64,000 nt of DNA from Acidobacteriota bacterium. Lineage in GTDB: Bacteria; Acidobacteriota; Terriglobia; Bryobacterales; Bryobacteraceae. The notes under the pieces were generated by a model. It had not been told where the DNA came from, did not search any database, and saw nothing but the letters and a program-made list of their open reading frames with translations. Shown here piece by piece: positions 8,328 to 17,133 of this stretch. Location: positions 62,001 through 126,000 of the forward strand of contig JAFKEE010000037.1 of assembly GCA_017307505.1 (NCBI GenBank), written 5' to 3'. The position numbers and the translations under genes are program-made. Positions within the stretch are counted from its first letter, which is position 1. Each line of letters starts with the position of its first letter.

Positions 8328-9491
8328 CTATTTCATACGCCGAAGAAAGATCGCCCCGTTTGTCGCGGAGAGCATCAGAACCGGGCCGCCGCCATTCAGC
8401 GAACCTTGCGCCAGTACCGTGCGGTTGCGTCCCACCTGGGAGGGCTGGATTTGGATTTCCGGAAAGTCGGAAACCACGCGTCCAAGCCAGGTCGATGACT
8501 CATTCAGCGCTTTGACCGTCACTGGCATTTTAGACGGAACCGAAACAGTAATGTCACCCCTGGAGGTCGCGAGAAACGAGTTCTCAATCATCAGGCCTGG
8601 GGCGAGCGTGGCATAGATGTTGCCGCTGGCGGTTGCGGCCCGCAGCGCTCCGGAAACGCTCTTTAAGCGGATAGTACCGCCGCCGGATTCGCATCGAACC
8701 CCGCGGGCGCTGCCGATCTGGATTGTGCCGCTACCGGTCTCGGCGGTGACGACGCCCCCGGCTTGCTCCACTTCGATCAGACCCGCCGAGGTATGAGCGA
8801 AGACGGATTGAGCCGCTTTCCCCACGTGGATGTTTCCAGCCGTAGAAAGCCGCAGCCAACTCGCGGCCTCTTCCACCAGGATCTCGCCGCCGGCCGACTC
8901 CAGGACTGCCTCTTTGCCGACTTTGCCTACCTTGATGCAACCGCCGCCGGAAAGGCCGCGAATGCTGCCGGTAACGGACGAAAATGTCAGGCATCCTCCC
9001 CCTGTACGGGCGATGATGCTGCCGTCGATGTCGTCCATATCGACGTTGCCGGCGGCGGTGACCGCCTCAATCTCGCCTTTCAGGTATTTGCCGTTGAGAG
9101 ATCCGTTGCGGCTTTCCATATAGACCTGGCGGGTGGTGCGAGGGATGGTCACGACCAACTCGGAGGCAACGGTTGGTCCATCCGGGGCCGTAGCGACAAG
9201 GACACAGACATTCCCCTGCTGGTGGGCCCGCAGCCGGGCGGCCTGGATCTTGTGTTCCGCTTCTGACTGGGAATTGCCTGCGGTCTTGCAGGTCCACTTG
9301 TAGCCTACGTCATGGCGATCGTCTGTCAGGACGGTTAGCCGGCCCTGGGTGATGACCTTGAGTTTAGAGGTCTGCTTGCAGGCCGAGCCCATGCTGGTGC
9401 GACTCCAACCCGAAGGGTCGGAATGCCAGGCCGATTCCTGTGCATGACCGGATAGGCCGGCTAGCACCAGGATCGGAAGCATATGCCGCAT
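8328..9491 (-). CDS. Exported DUF4097-type beta-repeat protein
   Basis: The 387-residue protein has a short signal peptide (about residues 1-17). A Cys-containing N-terminal region follows, then a long array of short repeats of the type SGGGxI, TAGNI, ETGSGTI and ESGGGTI (residues about 140-310), typical of the DUF4097 (putative adhesin) beta-helical fold. Such proteins are often encoded next to ECF sigma/anti-sigma pairs in acidobacteria and related groups. Here the gene starts 2 bases after the anti-sigma stop codon. The function is unknown; an envelope-surface or stress-related role is an inference from the operon. Confidence 0.8.
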   Translation of the reverse strand: MRHMLPILVLAGLSGHAQESAWHSDPSGWSRTSMGSACKQTSKLKVITQGRLTVLTDDRHDVGYKWTCKTAGNSQSEAEHKIQAARLRAHQQGNVCVLVATAPDGPTVASELVVTIPRTTRQVYMESRNGSLNGKYLKGEIEAVTAAGNVDMDDIDGSIIARTGGGCLTFSSVTGSIRGLSGGGCIKVGKVGKEAVLESAGGEILVEEAASWLRLSTAGNIHVGKAAQSVFAHTSAGLIEVEQAGGVVTAETGSGTIQIGSARGVRCESGGGTIRLKSVSGALRAATASGNIYATLAPGLMIENSFLATSRGDITVSVPSKMPVTVKALNESSTWLGRVVSDFPEIQIQPSQVGRNRTVLAQGSLNGGGPVLMLSATNGAIFLRRMK

Positions 9492-9493
9492 GG

Positions 9494-10417
9494 CTAGAAG
9501 GTACCGACGGAAGCCCTCATCTCGGTCAGAGCCTTCTGGCTTCTGGACCGGACGTAGCTATTGTCTTCACGGCGAAGGAGTTCCTGCAACACCCCGGCCA
9601 CTTCCGGCTCTTTGTTCTGCACCAGCAGGTCGATCGCCTGAGTGCGCACGCCCGGGTTCTCGTCGGAAAGCAGAACCTGGGCGAGGACTTTGCGCGTCTC
9701 CGGATCCTGCGCGTAGGCCTTCAGTCCCTCCAGCGCCTTTAAGCGGACTCCGGCATTGGGATCACCGCGCAGCGCATTGAGCAGAGCGCGCCGGACTTCA
9801 TCGTCCGAGCATTGCCGTTTCAGGATGTCGATGGACTCGACGCGGAGGCCGGGATCGCCGGGATCCGCCGCGGCCGCGAGCAGCAGGCGCCGGATGTTGG
9901 CGTCCTTCACATCTCCACTCACTTCGCGTTGATGGGTTTCGTCGAACATCACACGAACTCGTCCGGATTCATCCGGGTCGACATACCGCACACGGCTCAC
10001 CATCGGAGCGTTTTCGTTGGAGGCACCCATGTGGGAAAGGACGGGGGAGTCAGAGGGGACGAGGCGGGCAGCGAAGAATCCGATGGCCAGCATGGCGACG
10101 GCACCGATGGGTCGAAGCCACATGGGCGGTGCAACTACCCAGTTTCGCCAGATGTTTGCAAGGGCGATTCGTTTGCGTGGAGCGCTTCGCTCTTCCTGTA
10201 CTTTGGCGGCAAGATCGCGGCGGCAACGGGCCAGCAATCCGGCGGGGATCTCGGCTTCGCCCGGATCCAGCATGGCGTTCATCGCTTCCAGCCGGACACG
10301 CTCGATCTGGCACTCGGTACAGGACTCCAGATGCTTCTCAACCAATTCCTCTTCGTCAAAGGACAGTTCGCCGTAGACGAAGAGCACAAGTTGCTGCCGG
10401 GCAGTCTCGCAGGTCAT
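9494..10417 (-). CDS. Membrane anti-sigma factor (zinc finger) with C-terminal HEAT repeats
   Basis: The 307-residue product starts with a zf-HC2-type zinc-binding anti-sigma motif using Cys3, His29, Cys33 and Cys36 (H-x3-C-x2-C). A cytoplasmic linker follows, then one membrane segment at about residues 101-120. The region beyond it contains HEAT-like helical repeats (about 165-295; for example LRVESIDILKRQ, VRLKALEGLKAY, VRTQAIDLLVQN). The start codon overlaps the stop of the upstream ECF sigma gene (ATGA), the usual arrangement of a cognate pair. By family knowledge it should hold the sigma factor at the membrane; the HEAT part would be extracytoplasmic and could be the sensor. Confidence 0.87.
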   Translation of the reverse strand: MTCETARQQLVLFVYGELSFDEEELVEKHLESCTECQIERVRLEAMNAMLDPGEAEIPAGLLARCRRDLAAKVQEERSAPRKRIALANIWRNWVVAPPMWLRPIGAVAMLAIGFFAARLVPSDSPVLSHMGASNENAPMVSRVRYVDPDESGRVRVMFDETHQREVSGDVKDANIRRLLLAAAADPGDPGLRVESIDILKRQCSDDEVRRALLNALRGDPNAGVRLKALEGLKAYAQDPETRKVLAQVLLSDENPGVRTQAIDLLVQNKEPEVAGVLQELLRREDNSYVRSRSQKALTEMRASVGTF

Positions 10418-11013
10418 ACGAATTCTCCCAATGCCGAACGCATCTTCTGGGTGGCGCGGAACAGGCAGTTTTTGGCCGCTTCCTCGGTGGTGCCTAAGGC
10501 CTCGCCGATGGCGCGCAAACGCATGCCCTGGTAATGCCTCATCTCGAAGACCATCCGCTCGCGGGCGGTCATGCCCGTCAGCGCCTCTTCAATCTTGCCG
10601 CGCAATTCTCTACTCAGGAGTGAACGCTGGGGGTCGCCGTGCGCACGCTGTTCGGGGACGGAATCCAGACGGTCCAGGGGCCCATCCTCGGTCTCCATGA
10701 TCGTGGATTCTGTCTTGCGTACTTTTTTCTTGCGGAGATGGTCAAGGCAGAGATTGGTGACGATGCGGTAAAGCCAGGTGTGAAAGCTGCAATCGAAGCG
10801 GAAACTCTGCAAGTTGCGGTAAACCCGGAGAAACGCCTCCTGATAGACGTCGTAGGCGTCTTCCGGGGACCGCAGCAGATTCATTGCCAGGCGAAGCACG
10901 TTCTGATCGTAGTTCCGTACCAAATGCTCGAATGCATCCTGGTCGCCCGCCTGAGCGGCACGGATCAGCGCGGCCTCGTCCATCCTTGATGTCGACTCGG
11001 CGGTTCGGGCCAT
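10414..11013 (-). CDS. ECF sigma factor (RpoE-like)
   Basis: The 199-residue protein is a two-domain ECF sigma factor. Region 2 is canonical, with the acidic core SPEDAYDVYQEAFLRVYRNL and the aromatic FRFDCSFHTWLYRI stretch. Region 4 ends in EMRHYQGMRLRAIGEALGTTEEAAKN. The ATG at 11013 is chosen because GAGG lies 5 bases before it and a sigma-E-type promoter lies between it and rpsA. A longer reading from a TTG at 11124 that overlaps the rpsA stop is possible but less likely. It is co-transcribed with the anti-sigma factor, with a 4-base overlap. Confidence 0.93.
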   Translation of the reverse strand: MARTAESTSRMDEAALIRAAQAGDQDAFEHLVRNYDQNVLRLAMNLLRSPEDAYDVYQEAFLRVYRNLQSFRFDCSFHTWLYRIVTNLCLDHLRKKKVRKTESTIMETEDGPLDRLDSVPEQRAHGDPQRSLLSRELRGKIEEALTGMTARERMVFEMRHYQGMRLRAIGEALGTTEEAAKNCLFRATQKMRSALGEFV

Positions 11014-11055
11014 GCCGACCTCGATCGCCAAAGAAGCTCCACTTTTCACCGTAAC

Positions 11056-11080
11056 CTCTTGCGGGGCATTCCCCGAAGAG
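11056..11080 (-). promoter_or_regulatory. Strong hairpin at the predicted 5' end of the ECF sigma mRNA
   Basis: CTCTT (11056-11060) and CGGGG (11062-11066) pair with CCCCG (11071-11075) and AAGAG (11076-11080) around a 4-base loop, giving ten base pairs with one bulged base. No T run follows on either strand, so it is not a standard terminator. It would sit at the very start of a transcript made from the promoter at 11091-11119, where it could protect the RNA or affect translation; it could also attenuate read-through from rpsA. Confidence 0.5.
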
Positions 11081-11090
11081 TCTAGACGGG

Positions 11091-11119
11091 ATAGACGAGA
11101 AAAGGTCTCGTTAAGTTCC
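11091..11119 (-). promoter_or_regulatory. Predicted sigma-E-type autoregulatory promoter of the ECF sigma gene
   Basis: On the minus strand, a -35 element GGAACTT (11119-11113) is followed by a 16-base spacer and a -10 element GTCTAT (11096-11091). This matches the E. coli sigma-E consensus (GGAACTT, about 16 bases, GTCTAA) at all but one position. It overlaps the end of rpsA and points at the ECF sigma start 78 bases downstream, so the sigma factor probably activates its own operon. Confidence 0.65.
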
Positions 11120-11120
11120 G

Positions 11121-12848
11121 TCAATCCGCCAGTTCGACCTCGATCCGGCGGTGTGCTGCTTCCATCGCAGTGATGCGGAAGCGGCGAATCTGGCCGATGC
11201 GCAGGGTGTCTTTGGAACTGGCGGCGGACGAAGAAGCTCCGCCCTTCCAGCGGGAGGCCAGCATGGCGGCCAGATCGTCCACGTCGGCGGCCGAAGGACC
11301 GGCCGACTGAGCCGCTGCCACGTCCTCGCGGGTCTTGCAGCGGGCATGGACCCCCTCGCCGAGTTCGATCTTGGCGTGCGAGCTATGAACTTCGACCACG
11401 CGGCCGGTGAGCAGTTCAGCAATCTGGTGCTCAGCGATGAAGGTGTCGGCGGAGGTGGGCTCCAACTGCTTCATGCCCAACCGGATGCGCTTCTTTTCCT
11501 TGTCGACTTCGAGGACAACGGCCTTCACCTTCTGACCGGCGTTGAGCATCTCTTTCGGGTGCTGAATGCGCTTTTCGCGGGTGATGTCGCCGACATGGAT
11601 CATGCCTTCGATTCCATCACCGAGGTCTACAAACGCGCCAAACTGGGCCAGATTGGTTACAGCGGCTTCCACCACAGTGCCGGCCGGGAACTTGGTCTCC
11701 ACCTGATCCCAGGGGTTGCCGAGAGCCTGCTTGAGCCCGAGGGAGATACGCTTGTCGGCGGCCTTGATCTCGATGACCACGGCTTCGACCTCTTCCCCGA
11801 TCTGCAGCACGTCGCTGGGCTTGCGGATTCGCTTGGTCCAGGACATCTCAGAGAGATGGATGAGGCCGTCAACGCCAGGGGCGATCTCGATGAAAGCGCC
11901 GAAATCGGCGAGCCGGACCACCTTGCCCTTCACCCGGTCACCCGCCTTCAACGTGGCGATTGTCTGCGACCACGGATCCGGCGTCAACTGCTTGAGGCCC
12001 AGGGAGATCTTCTTTGCTTCGCGGTTAATCTTGAGAATCTTGGTCTCAATGGATTGACCGGGGGTAAACAGCGAAGAGGGCTTCTCGACGCGATGCCAGC
12101 TCATGTCTGTGACATGCAGCAACCCATCGATGCCCGGCGCGATTTCCACGAAGGCACCAAAGTCCGTCAGGCTGCGGATGCGGCCCTGGACCACCATGCC
12201 TTCTTTCAGGCCCGACAGAGCGGCCTGCTTGGCAATGGCCGACTGCTCCTCAAGGACGGAGCGGCGATCCACCACCACATCGGGACGATCCGGGTTGGTA
12301 ACGTCCAGCTTCGTGATGCGGCACTCGATCTGCTGGCCCACCAGGCGGGCCAGATCGCTCATTTCACGGATTCCGCTGCGCGAGGCGGGAAGGAAGGCGT
12401 GTACACCATCCGCCACCTGTACGCGGAGGCCACCTTTGACGAGCTCGCTGACCATGCCCGCGATGACATCCTTGGCTTCGAACGCTGCCTGGAGGCCCGT
12501 GAAATCCTTGGGCTGCTCGACACGAATTGTGGACAGGGTGTAGTACCCGTCATCGGTGCGGCCGCTGATGTTTACCAGGAGGACGTCGCCGGGGGCCAGA
12601 TTCGCGGGCAAACCGGGGGTATCGGGCTTAAGGATCCCCTCCATCTTACGGCCGACATTGACGACGATTGCTTCTTCGGACACCGATACGATGGTGCCTT
12701 CCATGGCCGCGTCGTGGCCTTCTGCGCCGTGATGCTCGGCTTCGAACTGCCGTAACACGTCCCCGAAGCTGGTTTCTTCGGGTGTAGCGGCCGACGGTTC
12801 AACCGGATTAGTGGCGTCGATGTTCTGTGGGGATTCGAGGGAATTCAT
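11121..12848 (-). CDS. rpsA: 30S ribosomal protein S1
   Basis: S1 binds mRNA and helps the ribosome load structured or weakly initiated transcripts. The product of 575 residues carries six S1 RNA-binding domains. The best conserved are the middle ones, each with the GxVxxLxxFGAFVEIAPGIDGL pattern and the MSW element of S1 proteins. The ATG at 12848 is chosen; the frame stays open upstream, but that part lies antisense to the histidine kinase gene and does not resemble S1. No strong Shine-Dalgarno sequence is seen. It is divergent from the histidine kinase, with a 90-base gap. Confidence 0.95.
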   Translation of the reverse strand: MNSLESPQNIDATNPVEPSAATPEETSFGDVLRQFEAEHHGAEGHDAAMEGTIVSVSEEAIVVNVGRKMEGILKPDTPGLPANLAPGDVLLVNISGRTDDGYYTLSTIRVEQPKDFTGLQAAFEAKDVIAGMVSELVKGGLRVQVADGVHAFLPASRSGIREMSDLARLVGQQIECRITKLDVTNPDRPDVVVDRRSVLEEQSAIAKQAALSGLKEGMVVQGRIRSLTDFGAFVEIAPGIDGLLHVTDMSWHRVEKPSSLFTPGQSIETKILKINREAKKISLGLKQLTPDPWSQTIATLKAGDRVKGKVVRLADFGAFIEIAPGVDGLIHLSEMSWTKRIRKPSDVLQIGEEVEAVVIEIKAADKRISLGLKQALGNPWDQVETKFPAGTVVEAAVTNLAQFGAFVDLGDGIEGMIHVGDITREKRIQHPKEMLNAGQKVKAVVLEVDKEKKRIRLGMKQLEPTSADTFIAEHQIAELLTGRVVEVHSSHAKIELGEGVHARCKTREDVAAAQSAGPSAADVDDLAAMLASRWKGGASSSAASSKDTLRIGQIRRFRITAMEAAHRRIEVELAD

Positions 12849-12863
12849 GGACAAACTCGCGAG

Positions 12864-12892
12864 ACGATACCTATTGTGCCACAAGACGGCAA
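12864..12892 (-). promoter_or_regulatory. Possible housekeeping promoter of rpsA
   Basis: On the minus strand, TTGCCG (12892-12887) and TATCGT (12869-12864) are 17 bases apart, a reasonable match to the -35/-10 pattern, in the gap between rpsA and the divergent histidine kinase. The predicted RNA start would be about 10 bases before the rpsA ATG. Such short matches can occur by chance. Confidence 0.3.
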
Positions 12893-12938
12893 CAGGTTGG
12901 CACGGGACGCCCACACCCAGCTGCGCTAAGATGACGGC

Positions 12939-14222
12939 TTGCAGGATGAATCGCCCACGCCCCGGTGGAAACGGATTCTGTACCCCCAGGATCTGGTTTG
13001 GCTCCTGCTGTTCTCCGCGCTGGCCTGGGTGAGCCCCACTCGGGGCACAGCGGAGCTGGAGATGCTGACCGCACTTGCCGTCGTGCAGGTGTTTGCCCCG
13101 CGCATACCGGCCTTGAGTTCCCGCAGGGGCAATCTGGGGGTCACCGCTTTCAAGCTGGTGCTGGGCTTCCTTCTCATTGGCGTCACAGGTGGCATCGCCT
13201 CCAGCTATTACCTGATTCTGCTGTTGCCCGTGGTTTCGGCGGCCACCACTCTCGGAGCTTTGGGTACCACGGCGGTAACGGCGGTTGCCTGCATTGCCTA
13301 CCTCGCCTTCATACCCTTGGCCTACAGTCTGGATTACATGATGGATTGGGTGTACCTGCGCGATCTGAGTCTTCGCGTCATCTTCCTGCCTGTGGTGGCC
13401 TATCTCACCTACGGCTTGGTGGAAGCGAATCGAAATGAAGCGCGGCGGGCGCAGGGCGCGGCGGCGGAACTGGAGGAGGCGAATCGCCGGTTGCGCGAGG
13501 CGGAGGCGTCGGTCCGGCGCAGCGAAAGGCTGGCGGCCTTGGGGCAACTGACGGCCGGCCTGGCTCATGAGTTGCGGAATCCGCTGGGCACCATGAAAGC
13601 TTCCGCGGAGATCCTGATGGAGAAGATTGAACCCGGGAACGAGCTGGGGCATGAGCTGGCCGGCTACATCTCTTCGGAAGTAGACCGCACCAATTCGCTG
13701 ATCACCCGGTTTCTCGAGTTTGCGCGTCCCGTGAAGCTGCGCCTGGCTCCCACAGACCTGAATGCGCTGATCGACATGGTCATCGATCAACTGGGCCGAA
13801 TGACGCCTGATTCGCCCCCGCTAATCCATAAGAACTACGACCCCGGAATTCCACTGATTGAGGCGGATGCGGAGCTTCTGGAACGGGTGATCCTTAATCT
13901 AATCCGCAATGCGGTGCAGGCTTCGGAGCCCGGCCTGACGGTGACGGTAAAGACCCGGGGCGGACCGGGGATTGTCGAGATCGCGGTGATCGATCGCGGA
14001 CACGGAATCCAGCCGGAACACAGGGAACAGATCTTTAACCCCTTCTTTACCACCAAACCAAGCGGAGTGGGCCTGGGTCTGGCGATCAGCGCGAAGATCG
14101 TGGACGAGCATGGAGGGCGCATCACGGTGGAGAGCCAGCCCGAACGGGGGGCGCTGTTCCTGGTGACGCTGCCGCTGGTGCCGCCGAAAGACCGCAAGGC
14201 GCCGGCGGGCGCTGCGGGTTAA
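12939..14222 (+). CDS. Membrane histidine kinase (NtrB/AtoS-like)
   Basis: The 427-residue protein has about five to six membrane segments in residues 15-165 with almost no extracytoplasmic loops, then a coiled coil (about 170-195), a HisKA domain with the phosphorylated His at residue 210 (GLAHELRNPLG) and a HATPase_c domain with N, G1 (DRGHGI) and G2 (GVGLGLAI) boxes. The membrane region may sense a ligand within the membrane. A TTG start at 12939 is the only good in-frame choice near the 5' end. The likely partner is the NtrC-type regulator at 14816-16192, two genes downstream. Confidence 0.9.
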   Translation: MQDESPTPRWKRILYPQDLVWLLLFSALAWVSPTRGTAELEMLTALAVVQVFAPRIPALSSRRGNLGVTAFKLVLGFLLIGVTGGIASSYYLILLLPVVSAATTLGALGTTAVTAVACIAYLAFIPLAYSLDYMMDWVYLRDLSLRVIFLPVVAYLTYGLVEANRNEARRAQGAAAELEEANRRLREAEASVRRSERLAALGQLTAGLAHELRNPLGTMKASAEILMEKIEPGNELGHELAGYISSEVDRTNSLITRFLEFARPVKLRLAPTDLNALIDMVIDQLGRMTPDSPPLIHKNYDPGIPLIEADAELLERVILNLIRNAVQASEPGLTVTVKTRGGPGIVEIAVIDRGHGIQPEHREQIFNPFFTTKPSGVGLGLAISAKIVDEHGGRITVESQPERGALFLVTLPLVPPKDRKAPAGAAG

Positions 14223-14380
14223 TGTATGTAAACTCGGCCGGTGATGAAGATATTTCTTCAGTGTGCCGAAACTTTCTGCGAACAATTTTCGACGCGGTCC
14301 GTCTATTGAATGCATAGGGCCATGACGCCTTTGGCACTGACCAATGACGGGAGCCCTGGGAACCTCACTTGAGGAGTCGA
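14223..14380 (+). other. 158-base gap between histidine kinase and winged-helix gene
   Basis: No gene is visible. The gap is relatively AT-rich for this genome and is long enough for a separate promoter. A partial sigma-54-like sequence (TTGGCAC near 14331-14337) lacks the GC element at the right distance and was not called. GAGGAG at 14370-14375 serves the downstream gene. Confidence 0.4.
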
Positions 14381-14725
14381 ATGACCATGAGTTCGCTTGC
14401 AACTATGAATGGGCTGACAATCGGCGCGACGGCAGTGGCCGTTGCGGCACCTACGGCCGTGTCTTCCACGCGGCTGACCCGAAAGGAGCGCGAACTGCTC
14501 ACCACTCTGATGCAGAATCCGGGCCGGTGTATCAGCCGGGAGACGTTGCTTCGAACGGTCTGGAAATATTCGGACGGGGCTCGCACACGAACTGTTGACG
14601 TGCACGTGCAGCGACTGAGGCGGAAGCTGGGGCGTGAAGCCGCAGCCATCAAAACCATTGTTCGCCTGGGTTATTGCTGGTTTCCTGAACCCGAAGTAAT
14701 CAGCCGTCCGACGCCAGTCTGGTAG
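14381..14725 (+). CDS. Orphan winged-helix (OmpR/PhoB-type) DNA-binding protein
   Basis: The product of about 114 residues consists of an Ala/Val-rich hydrophobic N-terminus (about residues 5-30) and one OmpR/PhoB-type winged-helix domain. The domain shows the usual TRKERELLTTLMQNPG start, the recognition-helix region RTRTVDVHVQRLRRKLG and the wing IKTIVRLGYCW. No receiver domain is encoded. It lies between a histidine kinase and an NtrC-type regulator. It may be a constitutive DNA-binding partner or the remains of a full response regulator. ATG codons at 14381 and 14387 are both possible; GAGGAG lies just upstream. Confidence 0.8.
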   Translation: MTMSSLATMNGLTIGATAVAVAAPTAVSSTRLTRKERELLTTLMQNPGRCISRETLLRTVWKYSDGARTRTVDVHVQRLRRKLGREAAAIKTIVRLGYCWFPEPEVISRPTPVW

Positions 14726-14815
14726 CACCCTCCCCGCGATCCTGCGGAACCGCGCACCCGCCCGGCGACGTCTCATTTGTCGAGACGAATCGCTTGAGAG
14801 ATGATAAGGGCGGGC

Positions 14816-16192
14816 ATGATGGCGCGCATCCTAATTGTTGAAGACGAAGAGAAACTACGCCGCGTACTGAGCCTGCAGCTGGAGTCGGCCGGATATGAGG
14901 TCGAGACTGCGGGCTCGGCCGAGGCGGCATTGCGCATGAGCGACCGGGCCAACCTTGTGTTGACCGATCTGCGTCTGCCCGCCATGGACGGTCTGTCTCT
15001 GCTGGAGGCCATTCAGAGGCAGAACGCCCGCCTTCCTGTGGTTGTGATGACCGCCTTCGGTACGGTGGAGATCGCCGTGGAGGCCATGAAGAAAGGTGCG
15101 GCCGACTTCCTGCCGAAACCGTTCTCAATGGACCACTTGATGGCTGTTGTCCGGAAGGCGCTGGAAGTCCAGTCCCTCCGGGAGGAGAATACCCGCCTCA
15201 AAGAGGAACTGGGCCACCGCTACCGTTTCGAGAACATCATCGGATCCGGCCCGAAGATGCAGGAGATTCTGGCGTCGGTGCTGCGCGTGGGCCCAATGCG
15301 CACGACGGTCCTGCTTTGCGGAGAGAGCGGGGTCGGCAAAGACCTCATTGCGCGCGCCATCCACCACCACTCGCCGCGCAGTGCGCACCCTTTCGTCAAG
15401 ATCAACTGCACTGCCATCCCCGAAAATCTGATGGAAAGCGAACTCTTCGGCTATGAGAAGGGCGCGTTTACGGGGGCGGCGACCAGCAAGCCTGGTAAGT
15501 TTGAGCAGGCAGAGGGTGGCACGGTGTTTCTGGATGAGATCGGGGATGTGCCCACCGCGGTTCAGGTGAAACTGCTGCGCATCCTGCAGGAGCGCGAGTT
15601 CGAGCGCCTGGGAAGCAATAAGACCCGGCAGATCGATGTCCGCGTGATTGCGGCAACGAACGTCGATTTGCGCCGTGCGCTGGAAGAGGGCAACTTCCGT
15701 GAGGACCTCTACTACCGGCTGAATGTCTTTCCGCTGACAATCCCGCCGCTGCGTGAGCGCGCAGAAGACATTCCGGTGCTGGCGGAAAGCTTCGTGCGCA
15801 AATTTGCGCGGGAGCTGGGCTCTCAGGTGGAAGGTATCTCAGAAGCGGCCAGCCAGAAGCTGATGGCCTATCACTGGCCGGGCAACGTGCGTGAGCTCGA
15901 GAACGCGATCGAGCGCAGTCTGTTGTATGCCACCGGTATCCTGCTGCAGCCCGAGGACATCCGTCTGGATCACGCGCCCAGGCGGGCGGTACCCGGAAAC
16001 GGCGGAAATGGCAACGGCGCGGCCGTCGTCAATGATTTTCTGCCGGAGGGCGTCTCCCTGGAGGAGCACGAGCAACAACTGATCCGCGAGGCATTGCGCA
16101 GGGCGGCGGGCAACAAGAGCCAGGCCGCGCGGTTGCTGGGCTTATCCCGCAATGCGTTGCGCTACCGCCTGTCCCAGATGGGGCTGGAGTAG
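14816..16192 (+). CDS. NtrC-family sigma-54-dependent response regulator
   Basis: The 458-residue protein has a receiver domain with the phosphoacceptor Asp at about residue 51 ([12 protein letters not shown]), a sigma-54 interaction AAA+ domain with Walker A G-E-S-G-V-G-K at 169-175 and the GAFTGA loop at 216-221 that contacts sigma-54, and a C-terminal Fis-type helix-turn-helix ([20 protein letters not shown]). It should activate sigma-54 promoters when phosphorylated, most likely by the histidine kinase at 12939-14222. The start is ATG 14816 or 14819; AAGGG precedes both. Confidence 0.94.
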   Translation: MMARILIVEDEEKLRRVLSLQLESAGYEVETAGSAEAALRMSDRANLVLTDLRLPAMDGLSLLEAIQRQNARLPVVVMTAFGTVEIAVEAMKKGAADFLPKPFSMDHLMAVVRKALEVQSLREENTRLKEELGHRYRFENIIGSGPKMQEILASVLRVGPMRTTVLLCGESGVGKDLIARAIHHHSPRSAHPFVKINCTAIPENLMESELFGYEKGAFTGAATSKPGKFEQAEGGTVFLDEIGDVPTAVQVKLLRILQEREFERLGSNKTRQIDVRVIAATNVDLRRALEEGNFREDLYYRLNVFPLTIPPLRERAEDIPVLAESFVRKFARELGSQVEGISEAASQKLMAYHWPGNVRELENAIERSLLYATGILLQPEDIRLDHAPRRAVPGNGGNGNGAAVVNDFLPEGVSLEEHEQQLIREALRRAAGNKSQAARLLGLSRNALRYRLSQMGLE

Positions 16193-16196
16193 GTGT

Positions 16197-17057
16197 TCAA
16201 GCTTCGCGCCGCTCGTGCCAGAGCTTCAGGAATGTACTGACGAGGATGACACCTCCGCCGGCCAGCGCGCGTGCGGCCGGGCGTTCCCCGTGGAAGAACC
16301 ACGTGAAGATGGGATTGCAGACAGGTTCCAGCAGCAGCAGGGTGGAGGCCTCGAAGGCCTGTACCTGTTTCATTCCTCGCGTCAGTAACAGGTAGGCCAG
16401 ACCAATCTGCAGGATGCCCAGGTAGAGAAGTACGGCCGTGTCTGTCGCCGTGATGGAGTGGATGGGCAGGGCCATCGGCATGGAGATCGCGAAAGCCAGG
16501 GCATTCCCGGCCGCAACCGTGGCGAGCGCTCCGCCCTGATTGCCGGGCGTGTGCGCCATCCAGCGGAGGCCCGCCAGAGTGAAGGCATAGGCGGCACCGG
16601 AAATCGCGGCATAGGTATTGCCAAGGGCCGGATTGGGCGCCGTCACAATGGGATTCTCCACACCGGTGAAGAACAGGGTCATGCCGGCGACCAGCGCGAT
16701 GGTAAAGACGATGTCGCGCGCGTGGATACGCTCTTTCAGGAACATCGGCCCGATGAGCAGAAGGTAAGCCGGCGCGGTGGATTGCAGGAAGATGGCGTTG
16801 GCCGAAGTCGTCAGTTTGATGGCAAGCACATAGCTCACCAGCGTCGCCGCATAGGCAAGGCCCACTGGCCAGACGCGCCAGGTCCAGCCCTTTCTCGCCT
16901 CAGGCACTAGTGCCAGCAGCGCGGCGGCCGCGACGATGCTGCGCAATCCCGCGGTTTGCCAGCCACCCAGAGTGGTGGCTTTGATCGCCGCGCCCCCTGT
17001 GGAGAAGAGCAGGGCGGCGCCCAGAACCATCAGGCGGCTGAGGAAAACAGGACTCAA
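16197..17057 (-). CDS. EamA/DMT-family transporter
   Basis: The 286-residue protein has about ten hydrophobic segments arranged as two EamA repeats of five, the standard architecture of drug/metabolite transporters (RhaT/YdcZ-like). The substrate cannot be told from sequence. The TTG at 17057 gives the full first membrane helix; an ATG at 17030 lies inside that helix and is less likely. The gene ends 5 bases from the convergent NtrC-type regulator and is divergent from galT. Confidence 0.87.
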   Translation of the reverse strand: MSPVFLSRLMVLGAALLFSTGGAAIKATTLGGWQTAGLRSIVAAAALLALVPEARKGWTWRVWPVGLAYAATLVSYVLAIKLTTSANAIFLQSTAPAYLLLIGPMFLKERIHARDIVFTIALVAGMTLFFTGVENPIVTAPNPALGNTYAAISGAAYAFTLAGLRWMAHTPGNQGGALATVAAGNALAFAISMPMALPIHSITATDTAVLLYLGILQIGLAYLLLTRGMKQVQAFEASTLLLLEPVCNPIFTWFFHGERPAARALAGGGVILVSTFLKLWHERREA

Positions 17058-17133
17058 GGAAGTGGCAGCTCCGAATAGGAGAGTCTAGCAGTCTGCCGTA
17101 TCGCGATAGGATATTCGGGAGAGCTGAGTCTGA

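Noticed and set aside
11151-12755. 534-residue open frame antisense to rpsA
   Set aside because: Shadow frame of the six-domain S1 gene, reflecting its repeats.
12849-13790. Upstream extension of the rpsA reading frame (889 residues instead of 575)
   Set aside because: The extra part is antisense to a well-supported histidine kinase and does not resemble S1; the ATG at 12848 gives a normal S1.
14331-14346. Sigma-54-like promoter before the winged-helix gene
   Set aside because: GG is present but the required GC is not at the right distance.
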